Shown here: positions 11,126-23,500 of the stretch, in pieces
Position numbering within the stretch: the stretch's first letter is position 1
Layout of the letters: each line of letters starts with the position of its first letter
Notes under the pieces: generated by a model
The model's database searches: none
Told to the model about the DNA's origin: nothing
What the model saw: the letters and a program-made list of their open reading frames with translations, nothing else
Program-made: the position numbers and the translations under genes
Assembly (NCBI RefSeq): GCF_000321225.1
Contig: NW_004450661.1
Location: 995,848-1,059,847, forward strand
Origin: Odobenus rosmarus divergens
Taxonomy: Eukaryota > Chordata > Mammalia > Carnivora > Odobenidae
Length of the DNA: 64,000 nt
Direction of reading: 5' to 3'

Positions 11126-14100
11126 GTATGGAGGGGCAGTGCCGGGGCCAGCGGCGCCCGTGGCTTTTCCCAACTTGGGCCCGCCGGTCTCCCTGGGCAT
11201 CGGGGCAAGGCTGCTCCCCACTCTTCCCGTGCTTCCCCAGCGCGCTCGGCTTGGGGGGGTGCCGGTGGCATCCCGCCCGAGATGGGGTTCTTCGTGGGTC
11301 CTCCTGCTTTTGTTGAGCCCTTAGCTTTAAGTTAGACCGCACGCCCCCTGTGGGGGTGGGGTGCTGGTTTTTGCACCGTCAGAGGTTTTCTAAGATTGTT
11401 TTTGGTTTTTCGTGTGTTTTTAAAGAATTGTCTCGGCCCTCAGACATCGCTCTTCTATCCAGTTACAATGAGGAAACCAGTGTATCGGTAATTGTGGGCT
11501 CCTCTCGAAGTGTCCAAACTCTCAGGGTCTTAGTGCTCACCCGCCACTCCACTTGGGGCCGCTTCATCAGCAATTAGGGGCATTATAATTAAGAAATGTG
11601 CTAGAAAAGGTCTTTTATTTGCTAAAGTGATACTTCTTTCCGATGAGAGCCAGTTAAGTCTGTCATGTGACCTTGTTAAACTTTTAATTTGTCAGTTACT
11701 ATCAGTTTGTTAGGTTCTTAAAATCCCTGTCCAGGTGCATATGTGGCTTTTACATGACTATACTTATGATGTATTTATAATAGTATACTCTGCTTTTTTG
11801 CTTTAAAGTTATCATTAGACTTTTTACTAATTGCTACATGCTAGTAGAGTTTAACATTACCTGTTTCTTCTCAGGGTTTCTGGAAAGGAGGCAAAACCAC
11901 AGATTTATCAACTGGTAATGCTTTATGCCTTTTTTTTATAGTAGTTGATTCTCAGTTGTTTAAGATTATATATAATGTTAATAAAGCCTGGCTACATTTC
12001 CACTCCTTTCGATTTTAGATGTAAGCTATTATTTTAGTAATATTGCTTAGTGTTGAATGCAGATGTCTGTTATAATGCCATTGTGATAACTAGTATGGTA
12101 GCCAGAGTTTGAAACTCTCCTGAGAGACTAGCCTATTAGAACCTGTCAAGGAGACTTACCAGAGGGCTCTTGGTGAATCCTAAAGGAGTATCTTGTTTAC
12201 TTAACATAAAAGGAGCCACAAACTGAAGAAAGGTCCTAACTCATTACAACAAACTGAAAAAACCAATACATTCTTTTGTTGTATTGCAATTTTCCTGTTG
12301 CTCCTTTCAGCATGCCAAATATCTGACACATAGATTAGATCTCCTTATAATCTAAAGCTCTGTTTTTAGTCCACTTTCTTCCCATACAGAACATAAGCAG
12401 TTCAAAGAAGATGAAAAGATTCTAAAATCATAGCTAGACTAGCTTTTTTGGGTTTTGGGTTTTGGGTTTTGGTTTCTTTTTGAGAGAGAGAAAGAGCACA
12501 CGCATGCATGGGGTAGGGAGGGGGAGAGAGAATTTTAAGCAGGCTCCACACCGAGCACAGAGCCCAAAGTGAGGCTGGATCCCATGACACTGAGATCATG
12601 ACCTGAGCCAAAATCAAGATTCAGACACTTAACTGACTGAGCCACTCAAGCATCCCACTAGACTAGCTTTTTAAAATAACTTGGTTGCTGTGCATCATTG
12701 AATAGATAAGAGTGCATATTTACAGAAAAGCTAATTTTTATTTATGCAAGTCGGAACCAGTTATATTTTTGGCCTAATGATAATCATAAGGTAGAAATAA
12801 GAATAATATGTTTGTTTTAAAATTTCCCTTTTTCCAGGGCGCCTGGGTGGCTCAGTCGGTTAAGTGTCTGTCTTTGGCTCAGGTCATGATCCCGGGGTCC
12901 TGGAATCAAGCCCCATGTAGGGCTCCCTGCCCAGTGGGGAGTCTGCTTCTCCCTCTCCCCCTCCCACCACACATGCTCTCTCTTTCTCTCTCAAATAAAT
13001 AAAATCTTTAAAAAGAAATAAAATAAAATTTCCCATTTTCCTTTTAGTCAGAGAGTTCAGATACTTCAGGTTCTGAAAGTGAGGCAGAGAGTGAACCAGA
13101 ACAAGTTTCTGGGTACCACAAACTACTTGCCACATTAAGGAATGCTCCAGAAGAAGATGAGGAGGAGGAAGATGAAGAAGAGGAAGAAGACAGTGCCGTA
13201 GATGAGGCGGAAATAAACAGTGAAGATGGTGATAGTGACGTCAGTGTGGAGAAAGAGACAACAGGAGAGTCTACCAAAGTGCAGGAGAGTAAGTGTCTTT
13301 GGTGTGTGGGCTCATCATCTTCATCAGGACAGATTGCCCCATGAGCACAGTGCCTTGTACTGTGTGAGTTGGATGAAAGCACATGGATCCAAAGCAGAGA
13401 CTCTTAACCTTGTTGATTCAGTGATATCTTTGAGAATCTGTGAAAACACAGGACCCTATGGCCAGAAAAATGCAGAAGTAATATTTTTGCTTATGATTTC
13501 CAGGACTTCATCAGTCCTAGGTAAAGATCCCTTGATTCAGAGGAAAGAGAACATAATGCTGTTTTTGACAGTCTCAAAGAGATCACTGGCCTTTCCTTAG
13601 AGAAACCAAGTTTAATGGAAGACAGACAAAATATACAAAAATTTTCAACAGCAGATTTGTATGGAATAGCTAGCTATAAGGCTTGAAGAGATTCCAGCTG
13701 GTTGCACATTGTCAGAGTAAATGAGGGGGGCTTCAGAGAACAGCTGAGATTGAAAGCTTAAAGAACTATATCTCACTCGGACTTCTAGGTGAATTTTTTC
13801 TTTTAACTTTAAAACTAACTTTATGGAGGTATGATTTACATGCAATAAAGTGTACCCGTTTTAAGTATACAATTAAATGAGTTTGACACATACATCTATG
13901 TTATTATCACTGAAATCAAGATTGAGAACATTTCCAATACTGCCAGAACGTGTCTTCTTGTCCTTCTGTAGTCAGTTCCCCTTCTCTGGCATGAGGCAAT
14001 CACTGACCTGTTTTCTTTCACTAAAGATTAGTTTTGTCTGTTCTAGAAATTCATATAAATGGAAGCATACAGTATGTACCCTTTTGTGTCTGGCTTCTTT

Positions 14101-14549
14101 GGCTCCTCACGTTTTTTGTGACTGATCAATGTTGTTCATGTATTAGTAATTCATGACTTTGTATTGCTGGTTTCGTATCTCATTGTCAATATGTATGAGT
14201 AACTTTTTATATCACACTGTAATGCCTGTTTTCCTTGCAGCTGTTTTTTCTCTATAAGGTGTCATACATCATTCTCAGTATTTTAATTCATCAGTTTTAC
14301 AGGGATAAAAGTTCATTGCCTCAGACTTAGGGTTTGTTTTGTTTTGTTTGTTTTTTATTTCCTGTTTTGGATTTTTAGAAGTGAAAAGTTTGTGCTTTTT
14401 TTTTTTATTATAAAAGTAATATATACTTACCATAAAAATTTAAGAGGGTAGTGTAGTTAACCTGTATCTCCACCACCTTGGGATAAACACCTTTAACATT
14501 TTATATAACCTTCCATTACTCTTTATGGATATATGTGTGAGTAAAAGTA

Positions 14550-14580
<31 letters not shown>

Positions 14581-17500
14581 ATGTGTATGTGCATAATGGG
14601 CTCATACACTTCTGTAACTTACTTTTTTCTTTAATAGTATACCACAGATCTTTTCCTTGTGAATAATCATGGATTCATATTAGCTTCTTTTTTTTTCTTT
14701 TTTTAAAGATTTTATTTGTTTATTTGACAGAGAGAGACATAGCGAGAGAGGGAACACAAGCAGGGGGAGTGGGAGGGGGAGAAGCAGGCTTCCTGCGGAG
14801 CAGGGAGCCCGATGTGGGGCTCGATCCAAGGACCCTGGGATCATGACCTGAGCCAAAGGCAGACGTTTAATGACTGAGCCACCCAGGCGCCCCCAAATTA
14901 GCTTCTTAATTACATGGTATTTCATTGTACATGATATGTGGTAATTTAATTAGTACTCCATTGATAGAAAAGGATGAAATCAATTTTTCCAGTTATTTCT
15001 TGTCATAAGCATTAGTGCTGCTTTGAACATCCTTACATGTACATCTTAGTGTACTTTGTCTAGTTATCATCTTAAAATAAATTTCTAGAAGTGGAAGTGG
15101 GTCAACCATCAGGCTTAATTTTGAAACTTAAGTCTTCCACCTGAATTTGCTTAAAAGTAAATAATAGCAATAAACATCAGTGTTGATTTAGGCTAAGGAA
15201 TTAAATTTTATTTGTCCATAGAAGTATAATTACATTTATGCATAAATAATTTTACAAAATGTTTCTCAAAATCACAGGTACGGTTTTACCAGCTGACCCT
15301 GAAGGAAAAGGTGGGGATGGGCTGCTTGGCACATCACAAGAATCCCTTGAGGAGTTTACAGATGCAAAACACGAGTCACTCTTCAGCCTGGAAACCAATT
15401 TTCTTGAAGAGGAAAGTGGAAGCACATGTTCTCTGAAAGTATCACAAGGTCAGAGCAGTGTGTGTTCGCATTCAGCAGGTGCTTAGTATGGGGGCTTGTG
15501 CACTAATACGTGTTAAATCTCCTATTACTGGAATGAGCAGCAATAGAAACAGTTTAGAACGTATATCTAGAACTGGGCAGAAATACTTCTCAGAACTATT
15601 TTGTGGTTTTCAGTGGTTAGGCTGTGCTGGGAGTCAGGAGGCTATTTAGTAAGACAGATGGCCTAAGAGTGATAGTAGGGAAGGCCAGTTCCACAAACTT
15701 CGTATTTCCACAGTTGGGGTTAGGGGAGGACTTCTGATTTTCTCCCCAAACAGGGAAGGAAGAGAAAGGAGAAAAATATTTCGTATTTTACTTTCTACCC
15801 TTCACTTGCTCTTTGTTATTGGAGTAGGAATTTCCAGATTTGTAAGACTCAGGACTGGCTAATTTCATTGGTCCTCATTACCACGGAGCACCTTTGAAGC
15901 CAAAAAGCGCCATTCTGTCTCTCCAGTCTCTCTCAGCCTCTTGGTCATGCCTCTGTCCCAGTGGCAGTGACTTGGACAAGGCCTGCCTCTGTATGGTAGG
16001 TGTAGGCAGGTCTCTGCTCTCTCAGGTCCACTTTCTCAGCCTGTACCTGGAGGCCAAGTCAGGTTGGTCTCATTCTGTATTCTGACTGCCATTTTTGGCC
16101 TCATTGCCCTTCTTCAACCCAGCTCTACCATTTTTTTTTTTTTTTTAAGATTTTATTTACTTATTTGACAGACAGCGAGAGAGGGAACACAAGCAGGGGG
16201 AGTGGGAGAGGGAGAAGCAGGCCTCCCGCTGAGCAGGGAGCCTGACGCGGGGCTCGATCCCAGGACCCTGGGACCATGACCTGAGCCGAAGGCAGATGCT
16301 TAACAACTGAGCCACCCAGGCGCCCCCACCCAGCTCTACCATTAATGAAGCTAAAATTTTAATTCTTTCTTGACTCATTTGGTTCTGTTGGCTATTGTGC
16401 TGGAGAAAGAGAAGTAGCAGGTAGAATTTGGGCACTAACGCCATTCCAAACCATCAAAACTTTAATAACCTTGGAGGAGGGGCGCCTGGGTGGCTCAGTT
16501 GGTTAAGCGCCTGATTGTTGATTTCTGCTTAGGTCATGATCTCAGGTTGTGTGAGCCTGTTGCGGGCTCTGCTGCTGGGCGTGGAGCCTGCTTAAGATTC
16601 TCTCCCTCTTCCTCTGCCCCTCCCCACCACTCACGTGCGCTCTCTCCTCCCTCCCTCTCTAAAAAAAAAAAACGAAATAAAAACCATGGAGGAGACATTA
16701 CTTGATTATCCTAAAATTCCTCTGGTGGTTTTGCCTGTACAGATTTATCAGCACCTAGAATTCTTATGTCCATTGTTCACTCTTAGGTGTTTAGTACAAA
16801 GTGCACTGCATTTGAAGTTTTACCATTTGGATCGTTGCATAGGCCATTTAACTTTTCTCTGCTTCTTAATGATGGGACTGGAAGGGAGGGTTGGGTGGCC
16901 AGCTCAGAGGACTGAAAATAACCCTGAGTGGAGGTACTAATCATTTGTTCACCCCAGTTGAGTATTGAGCATTTCTGTGTGTCCTGCAGTACAAGAGAAA
17001 TCAGGCATGGAACCTGCTCTCAGGGATCTTACAGTGTTGCGGTGGGTGGGTGGGGGCAGGGTGGGGTACTGTCTGGAGGATCCGAGGATAGCCTCTTAAG
17101 TGGAACCAGCACTGCGCCTGGCAGAGTAGGCTGTAGGGAAATATTTATTGTGAGTCAGGAGATAACACTAATCTGATAGTATTTGGACATACAAAAATGA
17201 GGTGAAGGGAAGGATAGAATTTTTAATTGAAGGAAGGAAATCCACAGAGGCAGAAGAATTTGAGGGCCATATAATTCAAAAATTATATTGGAGACGTAGA
17301 TTGGAGGTGTACATCCTAGAGTGCCCCAAATTTCAGACTGAAGTTTCTTCAAGGGTTTTGAGCTGAGAAGTAATGTGATTAGAGAAATGCTTTAGGAAAA
17401 AGAACCTGTTACAAACTTTTGAGCTGGGAGAGAGGATGGGGAAAGTAGATGGGAGAAAGGACGAGTTAACATTGTGAAAAGAGTGTGCCATTTAGAGGAA

Positions 17501-20500
17501 AGACCAAAAAATGCCTGCTGTTTCCTCCCAAGTTATCTGACATTCTTGATTTCTGAATTAGATCCATTTCTACAACATGTGAACAAAGAACTGAAGGAAA
17601 AAGAAATTCAGGCTGTTGCCACAAATCTTAAAACTACTCATCAGCTAAAAGTAAGTATTGCTTGGTCATCCCCGTCACAAACGAAGTGAAGCTCCAAGTA
17701 AAGCAAGGGTCTTGGGTTTCGGCAGTCTCCTTGAATGTATGATAGGCACCAGTGGTAGATGAGTTGATAGGCGAGATAGCATAGGAAGGCTGGAAGAGCC
17801 TCGTGGGGCACAGATGTAGCCAGGAGAGGCCCTGGGAAACTGGAGTGTGGGAGCCAGGGAAGAATGGCTTCAAAGACAGGCACACCAGGGTTTAGACCAG
17901 CATCTGAGAGGTTCTGTTACAGGACCCAAGGCAAGTTAATCTACCTTTTTTTTTTTTATCTTGTTCTCATCTCTTAGAGGGGGGCAGTAATGCTTACCTC
18001 AAAATGAAGTAATTTAGTTTACTGACTGATACATAGAAAAGTATTGAGTAAAACAGTAGCTACTGCTGCTGTTGGTTTGTTTGAAATACCTGAGATAGGT
18101 TCACAACTAAGTTACTCAGATGTGGAACAGTTTTTGCTTCTTTGTGTTTTTTGTTTTTTACCAGTGGATGCTGTTTTTAAGAGTTGGTCATCCTTTTTTA
18201 ATTGAAATTTTTATTAAAGTAATAATTACAGCTGCATTTTAAAGAAATAACACGAAGACATCCCTTATGCCCTTTGCCCAGTTTCCCCCAGTGGTAGCAT
18301 CTTGGTGAAACCATGCTACAGTATCGGGGCCAGGAAATTGACATTGACACACCCTTCTGTCTTACTCAGCTTTCATCAGTTTTGCTCCTACTCTTTTGTG
18401 TGTGTGTTTAGTTCTGTACTGTTTTATCAGGTGGAGGTTCCCCTTATCCACCCCAAAGTCATAATTCCCTGGAGATCCACCCCCAGTTCTTGGGGGTATA
18501 TCAATAATCCATTTCTTTTTATTGCTGAGATCATCCTTTTTTTTTTTTTTTTTTTTTACCCCCTTGAGATCAGCAATTTTGTTACAATGCAAAAATTCCC
18601 AAATTGGTATTTCACAAAAATATACTGTATGATTTTAATAGCTATATCTTAAAAAAAATGTATTCCATGCCCAAGTAAATTTGGAAAACTTGAGGTTAAA
18701 TACGGGAGAGTAGAGCTCTTGTCATAGGACTCATCAGAACCTTTTGTATCTAATATACTTTGTGACTCTCCCTGAGGGGGATTAGCTTTTGTGATGTTTA
18801 CCAAAGTTATTTGACCATGGAGCCCTTTTTTTTTTTAAAGATTTTATTTATTTATTTGAGAGAGAGAGAATGAGAGATAGAGCGCACGAGAGGGAAGAGG
18901 GTCAGAGGGAGAAGCAGACTCCCTGCCGAGCAGGGTGCCCGATGTGGGACTCGATCCCAGCACTCCAGGATCATGACCTGAGCCGAAGGCAGTCGCTTAA
19001 CCAACTGAGCCACCCAGGCGCCCTGGAGCCCTTTTTTTTCCTAGAATAAATTTTGATTTCCTAGAACATATTCCACAGAATAATTTGGGACACACTGACA
19101 TAGTGAAGAGCTCAGGTTGTAGTCAGAAACCTTGGGCTCTAGCTCTCAGCTCTCTTCTCTCCTGGGTCAAGTTTGTCTGAATCCTATAATCTCTCTGAAC
19201 CTCTGCTTTCCTAAACTGTAAGATGAGCATTATAGTGTCCGCCTTGGAGGTTGTTGGTGAGAATTAAATGAGGTGATCTGGCAAATCAGAGAGAGTTTGG
19301 TAAATTAGAAATTACTGTGTGAACGCAATGTATTATAATGAATTTCTAACTTATGTCTTGATCTGTCTTTTCCCTAGTGGCCCATATTGGGCCAGCTTGT
19401 CTTTTCATCCAAGTTTCAGAAGTTGGAGACATTTAAACCCTCAAAGGACATTGATTTAAAGTCACTTCATCTCCAGAAGCCTCTGGAATCCACCTGGACC
19501 AAGACCAACAGCCAGTTCCTCTCTGGTCTCCCAAAATCAAGTGGCCCCTTCACATCCCTCCAGAAAGAGCTCTTCTTAATTATGAATTCTTACCGGGACC
19601 TCTTCTACCCAGAAAGGACTGCCCTGAAGAATGGGGAGGAGATCCGCCATGTGTACTGCCTACATGTAATAAATCATGTCCTCAAAGCCAATGCCCAGGT
19701 GCTTGGTAACAATAGCAGATGCCGCAGCCAGAAACTTGGGGTGGGTGATGATGATGACTTCAGAGACCAAGGGCTAACAAGGCCCAAGGTAAGTGGCAGC
19801 AGGAGAGCTTTGTCCTCCAGAAGGAGGCTGCAAGTCACTGCCGTATAGGTGCCTGGCACTTGGCCGTACTCAGGTATTTTAATGATACGAATACTGGAAT
19901 AATGAATGAGTCCAAGAGCAAGCATGTTAGATGGGCCAGGTAGTGCCAGAACAGTGCCGCAGACAACTCAGTGGACTGTTCCTAACCGTGGACTTAATTG
20001 GAAATTCATGAATCAGAGGTACCTCTGTGATAATTCTCTTTAAAGATAACCCTGAACGTACATAAATGACAACTCCATTATAAATCTCTTTTTTTTTGAT
20101 TCTCAGAAATGAATGGAACCTTAGGAAGCCTTTTATCCAATCCCTAAATATTACAGCTATGGACAGACACCCAGATTCGTACAGGGCCTTGCTAAAGAGC
20201 CCCCCGGGAAGGAGTAGCAGAGATGGAATTAGAGCCAAGGATTCTCTTTACTGAGCCACACCCATAAGTAAACCTTGGAAAACAGAAATTCCTATTTTTC
20301 TATTGTACAGTTACTATTGCTTAAAGTGATGATTACATTTATTTGGGCTTGTAAGCCTAAGTTCCAGTGGGTTTAGAGCTTTGGTAGAAAATGTCTTTTA
20401 ATTGGGCCCACGTTATTCATGTTATGTGGCTACATCTTGTGTCGTCCATTCCCCATTCCCCCTTAGCCTGTATCCCTCCATATTGAAGAAGTCTTATCTT

Positions 20501-23500
20501 TTTAGATTGTTTCATTGAGTTTCATAGGATTCTAGGGTTTAGTACTGATGTGGCTCTTAGACATTTCTTGGTCCAGCCCCCTATGTGATAGCTGGGGAAC
20601 CCAAAGCCTAGATACTTCGTGTTGTAGCTGGGACAGTAACTTGGCTCTCTTCAGTCATGGGCACTCAGTGCTGCACTGTACTAGGCTGACTCACTGCACC
20701 CCTCCAGCTGTGCTGGTTCCCTTTCTGGAAAACTGTCTCAGCATCTTGAACGTAAGGATTGTAAGTTACCTGTTTCCGTTTAGAGTTACAGAAAAGAATG
20801 AGTCAGATTACCCATGAAGCACATTTAGAATTTGATGAATTGTGGGATCTGATAGAGGTTTTTTACATTGTTGATATTTACAGAAGGGTAGTTAGAAATT
20901 TATCATTGTTAAGCATATTCTATTTTCATTTTCACCAGTTGTAACTTTAAGCATTTTTGGAAATGTTTGGAAAACTGAGTCCTGCATTTCCCATTGAGAT
21001 ATGATCTTATTTCAGAAATGCTTTCTCATCATTTCTGAAAAATGTACTAGGGAACATAATAGAAAAGTAGTGATGCACTAATCCTTTCTTTTCCTTACCA
21101 GCTTTATTTGTTCTCTACTTATTATATACCGAATTCATTTATTTTATTTTTAAAATTTTTTTCCTAATTCATTTATTTTTTCAGCATATATTTATTCCTT
21201 GGGGCTTATGCATAAAAATACCGTACTAAGTTCTGTGGGAGACAGAAATGAGAGTAACATTCCTTGTATGTTTATATTGGATTTTTGCTAGTGGACACCT
21301 GTTGAAGGCATTGACCTAATCCTGAAAGATATTTCCACATTCTGGTTGAGAATTGCCTCCCGTAGGGCCATGAGATTAAAGTTCATAGGACACGGTGCTA
21401 TTGAGTACAGAAATTGCTATACGGTAGGTATGAGAGGTGCTCAGCTTCTAGTACTGAGCCAGGTCCTGTGCAAAGGGGGTGACCGAGATATGAGCCCTTC
21501 CAGGGCCTGCCGCTCTACAGAGGGTTCTTAAGCTCCATGTCCTCAGCAGGCTGCCCTGCAACAGCTGGTCCTTCCCCCGGTGCCACCAAGGCTGCCATGG
21601 CTTCCTCCACAGGTGCTGATAGTGGTGCCCTTCCGGGAAGCTGCTCTGCGAGTGGTACAGCTCTTCATCAGCCTCCTTGAGGGTGACAGTAAGAAGAAAA
21701 TAATTGTGAGCAACAAAAAGAGGTTTAAGGGAGAGTATGGCTCAGATCCTGAGGAAAGACCACCCAACCTGAAGAGGCCTGAGGATTACGAAGCCGTGTT
21801 TGTCGGCAACATCGATGACCACTTTCGGATCGGTAATTCCCTCTCGTCAGAACTCAAACCCTGAGGGACCTATGGTGTGAGGTTCACATGGCCGGAGGCT
21901 AGAAGCCTAGAATTAGGCATTCTCTCAGTGGGGTGAAATGTCCTCCTACCAGGACCGGGGTGCATTTGAGACATGTCTGCCAGGGGAGAGAGTCTTGCTT
22001 GGGTAACAGGGTGGAGCACCTCTGAAGCTGTATGTAAAGACACATGCACATTTATGGCAGAAATGTCTCGGCACACCCATAGCTAGTAGTTCTGCTACAG
22101 GGGGAGTTGGAAGTGACAGGGGCTGAGTGGGTCACTCTGGGGAGGCTGAATAAGCTGAGTGTCTATGCGTAATGGTAGACCTCCCTCCCACTGGCCATGT
22201 AGAGTGCCTACCCCAGAATTATCTCCACTCACAACTTACCGACTGCCCCTGAACTTGTCACATCTTTGCTTGTCTCTCATTCAACTCCTGTATACTTGGT
22301 TGGTTGTATATTGATAAAGTTCTTGGGAAAATGTCTTTTAGTCACATAAGCTCATTTGAAAAACATTTACTAAGCATCTGTTGTGTGCCAGCTACTGCTA
22401 AGAAGCTGAAGATATAGAAATAAAAGTTATGCTTCCTGCTGTTAAGGAAATCTGGCCTAATGGGAAAATAGTACAGAATGATAAGTGCTGATCAGAGGAT
22501 GCAGTGGATATTCTGGGAGCATTTAAAGCAATTTCTGTACTCAAAACAGGGATAGGATAGTTAGGGAACGCATCCTAGTGGAGTTGCCATTTATAGAAAG
22601 TTGAGACCTGATTAAGATTTAGTCTGTTACAAAGAGCGGTGGTCAGAGTGGAGGAAAAGTGTTCACACAGGGAACTGCACATGCAGAGGCATCAGGGTGA
22701 ATACGTCGAGCATGACCTAAGGTGTATATAGGCTTCAGCATGGCTGGAGTGTCAGGTGTGGGGACGAGAGAGTAGATGTTTAGTTTTAAACATTGTGCAG
22801 GTGTCCTGCAAGCTGCTGATATATATGTTAGTTTGGGGCTCAGGAAAGAGATGTGGACTGGAAATACAGATCTTTGTGGAGGTGGTGTTACAGCCGTGGT
22901 TAGTGAATAAATTTACCCATTTATTACCCATAAACTTATATAGGGTGTGAGTAGAACTTAGAGCCGAACCAGGGACTTGTGGAAGAGCTGTTTGGATCTG
23001 GAAACGTAGATATGGGCTGGCCAGGGCAGGGATAGAAAGAGAAATGAGTGTTAAAGAAATGGAAACCACCAGTGAGGAAAAGAACATTTCGAGGAGGATG
23101 TGCTCAATATACTGCTTTATGTGTTTGTGAGTGTCCTTGAATTGGTGACCTTAGCAAGAGTCCTTTCAGTGGAGTCCTGAGATTCAGGCCAGATTGCAGT
23201 GCACTGAGGAATGAGTGGGGAGACCACTCTGGAGAAGTTTGAGCCAAAAGGAAGAGAATGAGAGCTAGACAGGACCATAGAGGCAAGGGGGGGATGATTA
23301 TTTTAGGAAGGAAAACAACTGGAGCATGGTCACGTGCTAAGGGGAAAGATGTGAAGGTACAGCATGCATGGTGAGCGGTTGGAAGCTAATGGCTTGGTGG
23401 GAACTAATGATTGGTTGTGTACTTGGCTGTTTTGTGTAGGAGTGGCAATACTTCAGAGAAGCATCCGACTCTATGCCCCCTTTTACTCCTCCGACATCCT

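Larger units (their letters stand above)
14391..15130 (-). mobile_element. probable old LINE fragment, antisense, UTP25 intron 3
   Basis: AT-rich sequence with LINE-like blocks (tattccattgta-type and agtgctgctttgaacatcc) on both sides of a GT microsatellite and the SINE at 14690. The subfamily is not resolved. Confidence 0.4.
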
